From contig JAPOYU010000154.1 of assembly GCA_026706395.1 (NCBI GenBank), positions 3,596-67,595 on the forward strand: DNA of 64,000 nucleotides, read 5' to 3'. The notes under the pieces are model-generated. The model did not search any database and was not told where the DNA came from. It saw only the letters and a program-made list of their open reading frames with translations. Position numbers and translations under genes: made by a program. Below are positions 25,345 to 35,098 of this stretch, piece by piece (within the stretch, counting starts at the first letter, position 1; each line of letters opens with the position of its first letter). The stretch is from Chloroflexota bacterium. GTDB lineage: Bacteria > Chloroflexota > Anaerolineae > Aggregatilineales > Phototrophicaceae.

Positions 25345-25350
25345 TATAAT
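25345..25350 (+). promoter_or_regulatory. -10 box six bases before a start codon (possible leaderless mRNA)
   Basis: A perfect TATAAT ends six bases before the ATG at 25357. If used, transcription would start at or very near the A of the ATG, so the mRNA would have no leader. No -35 match is obvious. Confidence 0.4.
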
Positions 25351-25356
25351 GGACGC

Positions 25357-27552
25357 ATGGCAAGCATGACGACACTGAACGCGGCGCAGTCCGCCCTGCT
25401 GGGGCAGCCGCTGGAGAGCAAGGTCTGGCTGGAAGGCCCCGCCGGCAGTGGCAAGACGACCACGGCTGTCCAGCATATTCTGCGTCTGCTGGAAAGTGGC
25501 GTGCCGGCTGAAACGATCCTGGTCTTTGTGCCGCAGCGCTCACTGGCGGAGCCTTACATTAGAGCGCTGCGGGAGCAGTCTCGTTACCCGGGCGGGCAGG
25601 TCAGCGTTCACACACTTGGCAGCTTGTCCCTGCAATTGGTTGAACTGTTTTGGTTTCTCGTCGCCGAGCGCGCCGGCTTCAAGCATCCGCAGGACCTGCC
25701 GAATTTTCTCAGCCTGGAACTGGTGCAATACTTCATGACCCGCGCCATCGAGCCGTTGATCAATCAGCGCGATTATTTCAACAGCGTGCGTATTGACCGA
25801 GCCCGGCTCTACAGCCAGATTATCGACAATATGAACAAGGCGGCGCTGGTCGGCTTTCCCATTAATGAGATCGGCGCTCGCTTGAAAAGCGCTTTGCGCG
25901 GCGGTGTGGAGCAAGCGCATATTTTCGATGACGCGCAGACCTGCGCCCTGGCGTTTCGTGAGTTTTGCCTGGCGCATAATCTGCTCGATTTCTCGCTGTA
26001 TTTGCAGGTCTTCCGCGAATATGTAGGGACTTTGCCGCAAGCGGAGGCCTTCCTGCGCGGGCGTTATAAACATGTCGTTGCCGATAACGTAGAAGAAGAT
26101 ACGCCGGCCTCCCATGGCCTGCTGGCGGCGCTCTTGGCGAATTGCAGTTCGGCGCTGATCCTCTATGACCAGGACGCCGGCTTCCGCCGCTTCCTGGGCG
26201 CGGACCCGGTAAATGCTCGCCGATTGCATGCCCTCTGCGATGTGCGGGCGACGTTCGAGGCGAGCCTGGTCATGCAGCCGCCGGTGGCTGCTTTAGGCGC
26301 GCGACTTGCCTCGCAACTTGGCTTTGAATCGGCAGATCTTGGCGTTGAAGCAAAGTATGGCGCGAGGACAACAGAGGATGGCGCGGGTATGGCAAATGGT
26401 GAAGTCAGTATGGAAGAACTCGGCGCCGATCCCCGACCGGCCTTGTTCGCCGCAGCGCATCGATACCATCCCCAAATGGTGGACTGGGTAGCGAATGAGA
26501 TCAGCCTGCTGGTGCATGAACGGGGTGTGCCGCCAGCGGAAATCGTGGTCCTAGCGCCTTTCGTCTCCGATGTCTTGCGCTTCGGCCTGCTTGAGGGCTT
26601 GGACAAGCGGGGCGTCAAGGCACGCTCGCACAGGCCGTCGCGGGCGCTGCGGGATGAGCGTGCGGCGCGCGCCTTGCTGACGCTGGCGCGGCTGGCGCAT
26701 CCGCATTGGGAGATGGCGCCGACAGAATTCGACATGGCTTTTGCCCTGATGACATCGATTGACGGGCTGGACCTGATCCGCGCCAAGCTGCTGACCGAGA
26801 TGCTGTACAAAAATGGCGCGCTGTTGCCCTTCACCGAGGTGAAGTCGACGGCGATGCAAGACCGCATCACATTTGAATTGGGCGAGCGCTATGGCCGGCT
26901 TTGCCGCTGGCTGAAGGGCTACATTGATCAAGGCGCGGTTGACGCGATCGACATCTTCTTCCGGCGCCTCTTCGGCGAGTTGCTTTCGCGCCCCGGCTTC
27001 GGCTTCCACGGCGATATCGATGCCGGCAATATCGCGATGAACCTGGTGGATTCGGCGCGGGGCTTCCGCTGGTCGCTGGACTTCATGAGCCGCTACGGCG
27101 CGGAGAGCGACCTGGGCCTGGACTATGTGAAGATGGTCGATCGCGGAGTGATCGCCAATTTCTACTTGCGCAGCTGGGTGACGGCGCCCGAAGACAGCGT
27201 GTTAATCGCGCCGGCCTACACCTTCTTACTGAAGAATCAGGCGGTTGATTACCAGTTCTGGCTCAATATCGGCAGCGAAGGCTGGTCGCGCCGGCTGTAT
27301 CAGCCGCTGACGCATCCCGAAGTGCTGAGCTTGGGTTGGGCGGACGGGGCGGTCTGGACAGAGGCCGACGAACAGGAATGGAGCCGGCGGACGCTGTGCC
27401 GCCTGCTGCTGGCTTTGACGCGGCGCTGCCGGGGGGGTGTATACCTCGGCTATAGCGAGCTCAGCGAAAGCGGTTATGAGCAGCGCGGCCTGCTGCTCGA
27501 GACGATTCAAGGCATGTTGCGGCGCATGACGCGCGAGGGCGCCGCGCCCTAG
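25357..27552 (+). CDS. UvrD/PcrA-like SF1 helicase-related protein with diverged Walker B
   Basis: A 731-residue P-loop protein. Motif I is LEGPAGSGKTTTAVQHIL (residues 26-43), followed by TILVFVPQRSLAEPYIRALR (Ia-like) and a UvrD-type LLDFSLYLQVF before motif II. Motif II reads HVVADNVEEDTP near residue 240, where active UvrD proteins have DExQD; the catalytic Glu position holds Asn. The second half has EIVVLAPFVSDVLRFGLLEG and LTLARLAHPHWEM, like domain 2A/2B of SF1A proteins, but no clear motif VI arginine and no nuclease domain. So it may bind ATP and DNA with weak or no helicase activity. Start ATG 25357; its stop overlaps that of the convergent SDR gene. Confidence 0.7.
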   Translation: MASMTTLNAAQSALLGQPLESKVWLEGPAGSGKTTTAVQHILRLLESGVPAETILVFVPQRSLAEPYIRALREQSRYPGGQVSVHTLGSLSLQLVELFWFLVAERAGFKHPQDLPNFLSLELVQYFMTRAIEPLINQRDYFNSVRIDRARLYSQIIDNMNKAALVGFPINEIGARLKSALRGGVEQAHIFDDAQTCALAFREFCLAHNLLDFSLYLQVFREYVGTLPQAEAFLRGRYKHVVADNVEEDTPASHGLLAALLANCSSALILYDQDAGFRRFLGADPVNARRLHALCDVRATFEASLVMQPPVAALGARLASQLGFESADLGVEAKYGARTTEDGAGMANGEVSMEELGADPRPALFAAAHRYHPQMVDWVANEISLLVHERGVPPAEIVVLAPFVSDVLRFGLLEGLDKRGVKARSHRPSRALRDERAARALLTLARLAHPHWEMAPTEFDMAFALMTSIDGLDLIRAKLLTEMLYKNGALLPFTEVKSTAMQDRITFELGERYGRLCRWLKGYIDQGAVDAIDIFFRRLFGELLSRPGFGFHGDIDAGNIAMNLVDSARGFRWSLDFMSRYGAESDLGLDYVKMVDRGVIANFYLRSWVTAPEDSVLIAPAYTFLLKNQAVDYQFWLNIGSEGWSRRLYQPLTHPEVLSLGWADGAVWTEADEQEWSRRTLCRLLLALTRRCRGGVYLGYSELSESGYEQRGLLLETIQGMLRRMTREGAAP

Positions 27553-28304
27553 CTGTCGAATTGGAATAGCGAGCAGCCGCCATCGAGCGTCAGGATGCTG
27601 CCGGTCATGTAAGCGGTTTGCGGGCCGGCCAGGTAGACGACAGCGGAGGCGATCTCTTCCGGACTGCCCGGCTCGCCCAAGGGGATGGCTTTCGCCACGC
27701 GGGCGGCGTATTGCGGCTCCTCGCGCAGTTGCCGCCCGGCCAGGCCGGCTTTGACGATGCCCGGCGCCACCGCGTTGACCAGGATGCCGTGTGGCGACAG
27801 TTCCCGCGCCATCTGCTTGACCAGCATGTTGACGCCGGCTTTGCTGACTGTGTAAGCGGTGATCTCCGGCCAGGGAATTTCGGCGACCCAACTCGAGGTC
27901 AAGATGAGGCGTCCCTGTACGCCATCGGCGACCATGCGGCGCGCGGCCGCCTGGCAGACGTTGAAGCAGCCGGTCAGGTTGATATCGAGATGGGTCTGCC
28001 AATTCTCCCCGCTCAGTTCGAGGAAGGGCTGGGCGTCGACGATGCCGGCGTTGGAGCAGGCGATGTCCAGTTGCGGCAGGCTGGCGATGGCCTGGTCGAC
28101 AGCCTCCCGATCACGAACATCGACCTCGGCGTATTGGACCTGCGGGTCGTGCTTGCGAATGCGCGCGATGGCTTGGGCTGCATCGGCTTGAGGGACGATA
28201 TCCCAGATGACGACATGTGCGCCATTCTGTGCCAGGTGGCGCGCCATGGCATTGCCGAGGTCGCCGGCGCCGCCGGTTACGATTGCGGTTTTGCCTTTTA
28301 GCAT
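27549..28304 (-). CDS. Short-chain dehydrogenase/reductase (SDR) 4
   Basis: A 251-residue NAD(P)-dependent oxidoreductase. TGGAGDLGNAMARHLA is the glycine motif; NAGIVDAQPF, LTSSWVAEIPW and the catalytic YTVSKAGVNM follow, with the family's ILVNAVAPGIV and MTGSILTLDGG at the end. I start at ATG 28304 (MLKGKTAIVTGG), because the open frame upstream adds a non-family extension. Its substrate is unknown; sugar-acid or polyol oxidation is plausible because glycosidase genes follow the same strand upstream. Its TAG shares the palindrome CTAG with the stop of the convergent plus-strand gene. Confidence 0.9.
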   Translation of the reverse strand: MLKGKTAIVTGGAGDLGNAMARHLAQNGAHVVIWDIVPQADAAQAIARIRKHDPQVQYAEVDVRDREAVDQAIASLPQLDIACSNAGIVDAQPFLELSGENWQTHLDINLTGCFNVCQAAARRMVADGVQGRLILTSSWVAEIPWPEITAYTVSKAGVNMLVKQMARELSPHGILVNAVAPGIVKAGLAGRQLREEPQYAARVAKAIPLGEPGSPEEIASAVVYLAGPQTAYMTGSILTLDGGCSLFQFDS

Positions 28305-28423
28305 GATAAATCGTCCTCTCTGCAAACCCGGCGCCATTGTCGACCGCCCAACTGCCCGATCCTGGCGCCGGCGCGATGTACCTTCGCCCAGGGTGTCAGC
28401 CATCAGCGACCGCTAGTGAAGCG

Positions 28424-29674
28424 TCAGCCCAGCAGACGGTCGGCGCGCGCTATTTCTGCCCGCAGGAAGCCGAAAAAATCGATGCCCGCAAGATGCCATT
28501 GCCGGACTTTGTCTGGGAGATAGCTAACCAGCCTGAAGCCGGTTCCGGTTGGTTGGTCCAACTTTCCGTATCGAATCAATCGCGCGACTTGTGATGGCGT
28601 GTAGGCCATGATAAGTCTTCCGTAGTTGACTTGTTGCTGACTTACATGGGCTACATAATCGCACAGATATTCTTCAAGGTCCACTTCTTGTGGTGTTGTA
28701 TACCTGAACGCGCCAGCGAGCGACCTTTGTACATGGCAGGCTTCGTGCACCATGAGCCAAGCTACGAGATGCGTTGGTTTTTTGGCAGCGGAGGAGGAGA
28801 TGAAGAAGTGGTCATGACGCGCAGAGCCGTCGGCTGCTGGCGGCTGGACTTCTACGATTTTCCGCGGTCCCTTGGTGACGTAGGCATACCCCTGTGGCGC
28901 CCTCGTCTTGAGCAAAGTAAGCGCTGCGTTTATTTGGGCGACAAATGTCTCGCTCCCCTCAATGGTTATTCCAGCGCTAGGCGTCTGCCCGTGAACGACG
29001 CACTGATTGTTTTGGTAGGCCCAGTAGCCGTCTACCCATTCTTGTTCGGTCGTGCATTGCCGGTCAACGAAACAGCAGTTGTCGATATTCGCTGGCTGAC
29101 TCGTCGCCAGCGAGACAGCTCCCGTGACGACGGGTTGAGTCGGTTTTGTCGAGCGGACCCGCGAGGTTTTCGCCAACCAGCCCGCATTGATCTTGAGCCA
29201 ACACCATTCTGTGCCGGCCATTGAATCGGAAACCACAAATACATCGCCGGCTCGAGCGTTCGCCACTACCGGGCTTCTTGTAGAGGCGCCGCTGCGGATA
29301 TTCATGTTTCCGATGATGTAAGCCCTTTCTGCTCGATAGCAACTACGGCCCAACACGCTTCCCGACCCTGTCGCGGTATCGCGCGGTTCTGAGCTGAGCG
29401 CGCGGGCATTGTCAATCAGCCAACCATCGCTGACTTGCAGCCAGCACCAGGGACCGAAACGCTTCGAGCCGATAATATCCAGACGCTCCCAAGGCGTGGC
29501 ATAGCGGACGCGAACGCCTTGGTAACTGGCTTCATCCAATATGGCAGTCTTGACGACGGGGTATACAGTGTCGCGCGACGAGCAGGCTTCATCGCTATCC
29601 TGACCCTGCAATACGGTCATCATCATGAAGAGGGCAATCAGCAGAATGACAATAAGAATCGGTCTTTTTGCCAT
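28424..29674 (-). CDS. Secreted protein with two SH3b-like modules and a HEACH metallopeptidase-like motif
   Basis: A 416-residue exported protein. A signal helix (residues 5-24) ends near LQGQD. Two bacterial SH3-like modules follow (about 35-92 and 110-172), each ending in the same way (RFGPWCWLQVSDGWL and TEWCWLKINAGWLAKTSRV). Then a Cys-rich patch, DNCCFVDRQCTTEQEW (198-213), with further Cys at 225. A C-terminal domain carries MVHEACHVQ (His310, Glu311, His314), a zinc-protease-type HExxH, with Glu330-Tyr340 (EVDLEEYLCDY) as a possible third ligand. Probably a cell-surface peptidase. A small hairpin (29676-29689) presents the GGAG just before the start codon. Confidence 0.7.
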   Translation of the reverse strand: MAKRPILIVILLIALFMMMTVLQGQDSDEACSSRDTVYPVVKTAILDEASYQGVRVRYATPWERLDIIGSKRFGPWCWLQVSDGWLIDNARALSSEPRDTATGSGSVLGRSCYRAERAYIIGNMNIRSGASTRSPVVANARAGDVFVVSDSMAGTEWCWLKINAGWLAKTSRVRSTKPTQPVVTGAVSLATSQPANIDNCCFVDRQCTTEQEWVDGYWAYQNNQCVVHGQTPSAGITIEGSETFVAQINAALTLLKTRAPQGYAYVTKGPRKIVEVQPPAADGSARHDHFFISSSAAKKPTHLVAWLMVHEACHVQRSLAGAFRYTTPQEVDLEEYLCDYVAHVSQQQVNYGRLIMAYTPSQVARLIRYGKLDQPTGTGFRLVSYLPDKVRQWHLAGIDFFGFLRAEIARADRLLG

Positions 29675-29791
29675 TGACTGTCTCCAGTCGATATTGACAT
29701 ATGATTTAGCCCTTGGGGACTCGAAGTGTAACGCTTCCGCAATTCACTCACAAGCAGGCGGGCGGGCCTCTGCGTTTGCCTGCCAGCGGGG

Positions 29792-32416
29792 TCAGAGGAA
29801 AAGGACGCGCCCGCAGGCCACCGAGCGCGGCGGCACCCTGAGCGTCAAGCTGCCGTTAGTGACCGTCAGCGGCTCGCCGTCAACTTCGATTGGATTGCAG
29901 ACGTTTGCCGAGTTGATGCTGCCAACGGGGAAAGTCAGCCGCTGCTCAACCGCCTCTTTGCCCAGATTGTAGGCATGCACGATCAGCCCCCGCCCGTCGG
30001 CGGCGCGTTTCAATTGCAACTCGCAAGCGCCCTCGGGATCTGCTTGCATGAAGGTCCCGCTCGTGCCGAGCTCTGCGCCCGGGACGCGCACGATCAGCGG
30101 CGGCAGGCTCGCGTCTAAGGCGAAGCGCGATGATGCGGCCGGGTCGTAGGCGGCGCTCGATGTCAGGTGATAGCGCTGCAGGATGGCTTCTCCCTGGCTG
30201 GCTTTGAAGTTGGTATCCCAGTGGTTGTGCAGCGCCCATGAGACGAGTGTCGGCTGGCTCGTGTCAAGTTTCTCCGCCCAACGGCCGGTGGTGATGCCGC
30301 CGAGTTGAATGAGCGGTGAATCGAGCGGGACCAGCGTGACGGAAGCGCCGTCGTCGCCGACCTCCGCCCAGCGATGCACCCCGTACCAATCACGGCAGGA
30401 GCCGGGCAACTGCTCGCGCTCCGGTTCCAGCGGCACGCCGTTCAGGTCGAGATGGAAGGTATGATCGTCCAGGTTGAGCGGGAAGGGCAGGTAGACCGCT
30501 TCGGCCAGAGTGACAAACTCCTTGTCGATGAGCATGTCGATCTGCAGCGCCTTCCGATGCTGCGGCAGGCTGTAACGGACTTTGACGCTCTTTGCGCCCT
30601 TGGCTTGCAAGCGCGCTTCGATCTCGACGCGATCGGGCAATTGCTGCGCCGGCATGATCTCGACGGCGCTTGGTCCACTGCGGCGGAAGGGCGTATCTTT
30701 GTGGCGGACGCCGAAATCCTCGCGGTCGAAATCCAGGGCGAAGATGGCGCGGCGGTCATCGGGATGGTCGACCCATTCGTAGATATACTGCCCGAAGCGC
30801 CAGAGGTCGTCCGCGTTGACGAGCTCGCGATCCAGCTCTTTGTCATACCAGCTGAGCAAGCCGCCAGTGACGGGGTCGAGCCGCAGGCGGTACCAGCGAT
30901 TCTCGATCTCCCCTTCGCCGATTGCAGCGGGACTGGCCGAATCAATAGACTTTGGCGCGATGGTGGCGTAGCTGAAGGCGGGCAGGCTGACGTCGATCAT
31001 CAGGTCGGAGGGCGTATCGGCGATGAGGGGCGGGTCTTCGCGATAATTGCCGATGAGGAATTGTTCCAGTACGCCGTGCGGCGCGGCGCCGCCCATATCG
31101 GGCGGAATCGGATAGCGGATGTGCCGCCCCCAGCCGCAGGTGTTCAGCGCGAGGTAGTGATAATTATCGGGCGCTTCGGCCGGGTCGGCGCTGATATATT
31201 GCCCCCAGCGGCGCCAGGCATCGCCTTCGGGTATCGCGCCGGTGATGTCGCGCGCCAGCTTGCGCCCGGCATCGGCGATGAGTTCATGGGTCAGGCCGTA
31301 GCCGCCATAGGCGAAACTGGCTTTGCGGTTGAAATTGGCGCGGGTGAAAGGCGAGTGCGGCCGGCGGATGCTGGCGAAACCGCCCCAGGTATGCTCATCG
31401 TAGAGCGAGACCAGATGCCAGGCTTCTTCAATGAGGTTGAGGTCGATGTCGTCTACTTGCGTCGCCAGATAGTCGAGCAGGGGCAGCAGTTCTTCGGTCT
31501 GCCGATTGAGGCTGGTCTCATAAATCGACGAGCCGACGCCATCCGCCCACCAATCGGCCCAGTCGCCGCGCCATTCGTCCAGCGATTCGCCATAATCCTC
31601 ATGCAGCATCTCTGCGAAGCCGTCGATGGTCGTGAAGATGAGACGCGGTTCGCGCCCGCTGGCGTTCCAGTCCCGGACGAAATCGGCCATGTGGGGTAGG
31701 GGCGGTCCGTTGTCGACGCGGGCGGGATGGGTGATCTGGGCATAGAGGAAGTCGTAGGGATAATCATCGCGCGCTTCCAGCTTGGCCAGCTGTGGCGGCA
31801 GCAGGTCATCGACGAAGTTCATATTGCTGAGCCCGTAGCGGAAGATGCCGTAGAGATAGTGCGGTCCATTGAAACTGAGCAGGCGTCCGCCGCCGGGCCC
31901 GCGCCACCAGAAGGCCTTGAGATCGGGCTGCGGTCGCGCGCCGCGGTGCATATTGATGGACATCGTGAGGGTATCAATACCTATGGCGGGCAGCAGGTCA
32001 GCCCAGAGCCAACTGACGCCGTTGACATCGCATTGCATGGCGGCGCTGATATTGATGCCGTAATCATCGCGCAGCCGCCGCACGGGCAGCAGCGAGCGCA
32101 GCATAGCGCTGGTGGAGAGCATGGGCGTCCAGTGGTATTGCATGCCGGCGACGGCCATCTGTCCGCGACGGTGCAATTCGAGGAAGCGGTCGACTTGTGT
32201 GGCGGGGCGCCCCTGGAAGTAGCGCTCGACGAAGGCGGTGACCTCGCAGGTCCATTTGTAGCGCGCCTCTTCGGGATAATCGGCGGTGGCTTCGCCGAGT
32301 TCGATGGCGCGGTCGATGAAGTCGAGGTGCTGGCGGAAGACGGTGTCCTGGTGGTCGGTGTAGCCGATATCAGTGTGGGTGTGGCTGGTCAGGTAGATGC
32401 GCTTGATTTTTGGCAT
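29792..32416 (-). CDS. Glycoside hydrolase family 38-like protein (alpha-mannosidase type)
   Basis: An 874-residue cytosolic-looking enzyme (no signal peptide). The GH38 N-domain opens with KIKRIYLTSHTHTDIGYTDH, where the His/Asp pair binds zinc. The nucleophile region is SAAMQCDVNGVSWLWADLLP, and FSEFYMTS-like KAFWWRGPGGGRLLSFNGPH follows. The C-terminal half is beta-rich with ENRWYRLRLDPVTGGLLSWY, typical of the retaining mannosidase C-domain. It cleaves alpha-linked sugars, most likely mannose (inference). It lies downstream of his genes on the same strand and near sugar importers, and would degrade imported oligosaccharides. A hairpin lies 36 bases before its start. Confidence 0.85.
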   Translation of the reverse strand: MPKIKRIYLTSHTHTDIGYTDHQDTVFRQHLDFIDRAIELGEATADYPEEARYKWTCEVTAFVERYFQGRPATQVDRFLELHRRGQMAVAGMQYHWTPMLSTSAMLRSLLPVRRLRDDYGINISAAMQCDVNGVSWLWADLLPAIGIDTLTMSINMHRGARPQPDLKAFWWRGPGGGRLLSFNGPHYLYGIFRYGLSNMNFVDDLLPPQLAKLEARDDYPYDFLYAQITHPARVDNGPPLPHMADFVRDWNASGREPRLIFTTIDGFAEMLHEDYGESLDEWRGDWADWWADGVGSSIYETSLNRQTEELLPLLDYLATQVDDIDLNLIEEAWHLVSLYDEHTWGGFASIRRPHSPFTRANFNRKASFAYGGYGLTHELIADAGRKLARDITGAIPEGDAWRRWGQYISADPAEAPDNYHYLALNTCGWGRHIRYPIPPDMGGAAPHGVLEQFLIGNYREDPPLIADTPSDLMIDVSLPAFSYATIAPKSIDSASPAAIGEGEIENRWYRLRLDPVTGGLLSWYDKELDRELVNADDLWRFGQYIYEWVDHPDDRRAIFALDFDREDFGVRHKDTPFRRSGPSAVEIMPAQQLPDRVEIEARLQAKGAKSVKVRYSLPQHRKALQIDMLIDKEFVTLAEAVYLPFPLNLDDHTFHLDLNGVPLEPEREQLPGSCRDWYGVHRWAEVGDDGASVTLVPLDSPLIQLGGITTGRWAEKLDTSQPTLVSWALHNHWDTNFKASQGEAILQRYHLTSSAAYDPAASSRFALDASLPPLIVRVPGAELGTSGTFMQADPEGACELQLKRAADGRGLIVHAYNLGKEAVEQRLTFPVGSINSANVCNPIEVDGEPLTVTNGSLTLRVPPRSVACGRVLFL

Positions 32417-32451
32417 GGCCGTTTCCCGATGCGTATTTCAATCTAGTGGAC

Positions 32452-32466
32452 GAGCCACCGGCTCGC
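32452..32466. promoter_or_regulatory. Small hairpin between hisN and the GH38 gene
   Basis: CGAGCC, three bases, GGCTCG: a perfect 6-bp stem in the gap after hisN. The flanks (GTGGACGAGCC...GGCTCGCCCGTACG) look like a diverged member of the short TGTAGGGGCG repeat family. There is no U-run on either side. Confidence 0.4.
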
Positions 32467-32583
32467 CCGTACGAGTTTATCCATTCGTTGGTAAACGCGG
32501 TAGTTTGCCAGTGGACATCTTATGTTGGCGGCCCGAGTTTCACCCCAGCAAGTTAAGAAGGGGAGCGCTCGACACAAAGAGGA

Positions 32584-33339
32584 TCAGGCGATCAACACAC
32601 GCAGAACCTGGCTGTGCAGCGGTCCGTTGCTGGCGATGATACCGTTGCCGCTGAGGGGCGGTCCGCCATTCCAGGAGGTGATTTTGCCGCCGGCGCCTTC
32701 GATGACCGGGATGAGGGCGACGATATCCCAGAGGTGCATGATGGGGTCGAGCATGACATCGGCGTAGCCGGTGGCCACGAGGAAGTAGCCGTGGCAATCG
32801 CCCCAGGTGCGGTTGTAACTGGTCATGCCCATGAGCTGCTGGAAGGCGATGCCGTTCTGATATTGACCGACGTGGATGAAATCGGAGTAACACATCACGG
32901 CGTCTCGCAGCTCTCGCGTCGAGCTGACGCGCACCGGTTCGCCATTGAGGCGTGTCTCGTCGCCGGCGCCGATGAGCATATGCGAGGTGACTGGATGGTT
33001 GATCGTGCCGACGATGGGCTGGCCGTCTTTCATCAAGCCGATCAGCGTGCCGAACAGAAATGTGCCGCTGATGAAGGACTTGGTGCCGTCGATGGGATCG
33101 AGCACCCACTGATACTCCGCGCCTTCGTTGTGAACCCCAAATTCCTCGCCGATGATGCCATGGTCCGGGTATTCCTTCATGATCATCTCGCGCATGGTCT
33201 CTTCGGCCTGGCGGTCGGCGATGGTGACGGGCGATTCGTCGGCTTTGGTCTCGACGGAGACGCCGCTGCGGAAGTAACGCATGATGATGTCGCCACTGGC
33301 GCGGGCGAGCTCTCCGCTGAAATCGACAAAGTCTTGCAT
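32584..33339 (-). CDS. hisN: Histidinol-phosphatase, inositol monophosphatase family
   Basis: A 251-residue Mg-dependent phosphatase, expected to hydrolyse histidinol phosphate in histidine synthesis. The metal-binding sequence blocks of the IMPase fold are VTIADRQAEE, HGIIGEEFG, WVLDPIDGTKSFISG (the DPIDGT motif) and LDPIMHLWDIVALIPVIEGA. Assignment to HisN rather than inositol phosphatase rests on its place directly downstream of hisD, hisC and hisB (6-base gap to hisB) and on the fact that this hisB lacks a phosphatase domain. Length is normal. Confidence 0.85.
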   Translation of the reverse strand: MQDFVDFSGELARASGDIIMRYFRSGVSVETKADESPVTIADRQAEETMREMIMKEYPDHGIIGEEFGVHNEGAEYQWVLDPIDGTKSFISGTFLFGTLIGLMKDGQPIVGTINHPVTSHMLIGAGDETRLNGEPVRVSSTRELRDAVMCYSDFIHVGQYQNGIAFQQLMGMTSYNRTWGDCHGYFLVATGYADVMLDPIMHLWDIVALIPVIEGAGGKITSWNGGPPLSGNGIIASNGPLHSQVLRVLIA

Positions 33340-33345
33340 TGCTTC

Positions 33346-33942
33346 TTACTCCGTCAACGTGCCTTTGGTGCTGGGGACGCCTGCTCGGCTAGGATCGACG
33401 GCGACCGCCTGCGCCAGGGCGCGCCCAAAGGCTTTGAAGAGCGCCTCGGCTTTGTGGTGGTCGTTGCGCCCGTATAGGACTTCGGCGTGTAGGTTCATCT
33501 TGCCATGCGCCGCGATCGTCTCCAGCGCGTGCAGGACGAGGTCGGTCGGCATCTGTCCCATGAGCGGCGTATCGAAGTCGGCCTGGATGACGGCGTAGGC
33601 GCGGCCGCTGAGGTCGATGACGACGCGAGCGAGGGCTTCGTCCATAGGTACATAGGCGGCGCCCATGCGCTGGATGCCGACGCGCGAGCCGAGCGCTTCA
33701 TCAATCGCCCGCCCCAGGCAGATGGCGATGTCTTCGATGGTGTGATGGGCGTCGATATGCAGGTCGCCCTCGGCTTGCAAGCGCAGATCGAATTTACCGT
33801 GCAGGGCGATATGGCCCAGCATGTGATCGTAGAAGCCGATGCCGCTATTGATATCGGCTTTGCCGGCGCCATCGAGATTGAGCGCCAGTTCAATTCCAGT
33901 CTCTTTGGTGTCTCGTTTGATTTCGGCTTTTCGCTGTGTCAT
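33346..33942 (-). CDS. hisB: Imidazoleglycerol-phosphate dehydratase
   Basis: A 198-residue manganese enzyme that dehydrates imidazoleglycerol phosphate to imidazoleacetol phosphate. The twin metal motifs are present: [16 protein letters not shown] with [17 protein letters not shown] near residue 70, and [20 protein letters not shown] near 170. It is the stand-alone dehydratase, without the N-terminal HAD phosphatase found in E. coli HisB. I start at ATG 33942 ([10 protein letters not shown]), with AAGGTG about eight bases before; the frame extends to 33972. It lies 61 bases after hisC. Confidence 0.94.
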   Translation of the reverse strand: MTQRKAEIKRDTKETGIELALNLDGAGKADINSGIGFYDHMLGHIALHGKFDLRLQAEGDLHIDAHHTIEDIAICLGRAIDEALGSRVGIQRMGAAYVPMDEALARVVIDLSGRAYAVIQADFDTPLMGQMPTDLVLHALETIAAHGKMNLHAEVLYGRNDHHKAEALFKAFGRALAQAVAVDPSRAGVPSTKGTLTE

Positions 33943-34003
33943 GGCATTCACCTTCGCCGTGAAATGTAACACAGAATGACTTTGAAAACAGGGTATCTGG
34001 GCG

Positions 34004-35098
34004 TCAAGGGCTGGCTAGCGCGCGCAGGGTTTCCAGCAGGCGGTCGACCTGATCGGGCTTGCCGGCGCTGATGCGGATGTGGTCATGCAAACGGGGCTTG
34101 TTGTAGTAGCGCACGATGATGCCCCCCCGGGCCAGCCGATCGCGAAAGTCCTCCGCCGTCATGCCGCTGACGAGATTCAGGACGAAGTTGGCGCAACTGG
34201 GGTAGGGCGAGAGAAAGGGCAATTCAGCGAAGGCCGTTTCCAGCCGCTTGCGCTGCTCGACGAGTTCGTCTACGCGCTCCAGGAGAAACTCGACATCGTC
34301 AAGCGATACCTGTGCCGCGATGTCTGCGGCCACGTTGATGTTGTAGGGTTGCTTTATCTTCCAAAGATGGGGCATAAGCGCCGGCGGAAAGATGCCGTAG
34401 CCGACGCGCAGACCGGCCAGACCGGCCCATTTGCTCATGGTGCGCAAGACGATCAGGTTGGGGGTATTAGCGACCTGCGTTGCCAGGCTCTCGGCCCCGG
34501 CGAATTCTATGTAGGCTTCGTCAACGACGATGGTCGTCGGCAGTTCCAGCAGGCGCTTGATCTCCGCTACTGGGATGAGATCCCCGCTGGGGTTGTTGGG
34601 CGAGCAAAGGAAGACCAGTTTGGCATTGTGCCGCATCACTGCCTCTTCGATGCCCGCGACATCAAGCGAGAAGTCGTCATGGCGGTAAACATCGATGACC
34701 TGCCCGTGATAGAGCGGCGCGTCGAAGCCATACATAGCGAAGGTCGGCGGTGTGTTGATGATGGCATCGCCCGGCTCGATAAATAGCTGCAGGATCAGTT
34801 CGATCAACTCATCGGCGCCAGCGCCGCAGAGGATTAGCTCGGCGGGGACATCCACATAATCCGCCAGCTTTTCCCGCAGGCGGCCGGATTCCGGATCGGG
34901 ATAGACTTGCATGTTGGGCAGCTGCGCCAACGCTTCAATGACCAGGGGCGAGGGACCGAAGGGATTCTCGTTGGCGTCAAGCTTGATCAACGCGCCCGCG
35001 TCCAGGCCGAGGCGCTGGGCGAAGACATCGAGCGATGCCGTCGGCGTATAAGCGCTCATCGAGGCGATATCGCGGCGGATGCGGACTTTGTCGCTCAT
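34004..35098 (-). CDS. hisC: Histidinol-phosphate aminotransferase
   Basis: A 364-residue PLP enzyme that transaminates imidazoleacetol phosphate. The class I/II fold is clear: [19 protein letters not shown], the substrate-side [38 protein letters not shown] with the conserved Asp/Tyr, and the PLP lysine in [18 protein letters not shown], with [15 protein letters not shown] at the end. The ATG overlaps the hisD stop as ATGA, so the two are translationally coupled. Confidence 0.95.
   Translation of the reverse strand: MSDKVRIRRDIASMSAYTPTASLDVFAQRLGLDAGALIKLDANENPFGPSPLVIEALAQLPNMQVYPDPESGRLREKLADYVDVPAELILCGAGADELIELILQLFIEPGDAIINTPPTFAMYGFDAPLYHGQVIDVYRHDDFSLDVAGIEEAVMRHNAKLVFLCSPNNPSGDLIPVAEIKRLLELPTTIVVDEAYIEFAGAESLATQVANTPNLIVLRTMSKWAGLAGLRVGYGIFPPALMPHLWKIKQPYNINVAADIAAQVSLDDVEFLLERVDELVEQRKRLETAFAELPFLSPYPSCANFVLNLVSGMTAEDFRDRLARGGIIVRYYNKPRLHDHIRISAGKPDQVDRLLETLRALASP

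Noticed and set aside
30374..31699. 441-codon plus-strand open frame
   Set aside because: It is antisense to the GH38 gene and lacks recognisable motifs.
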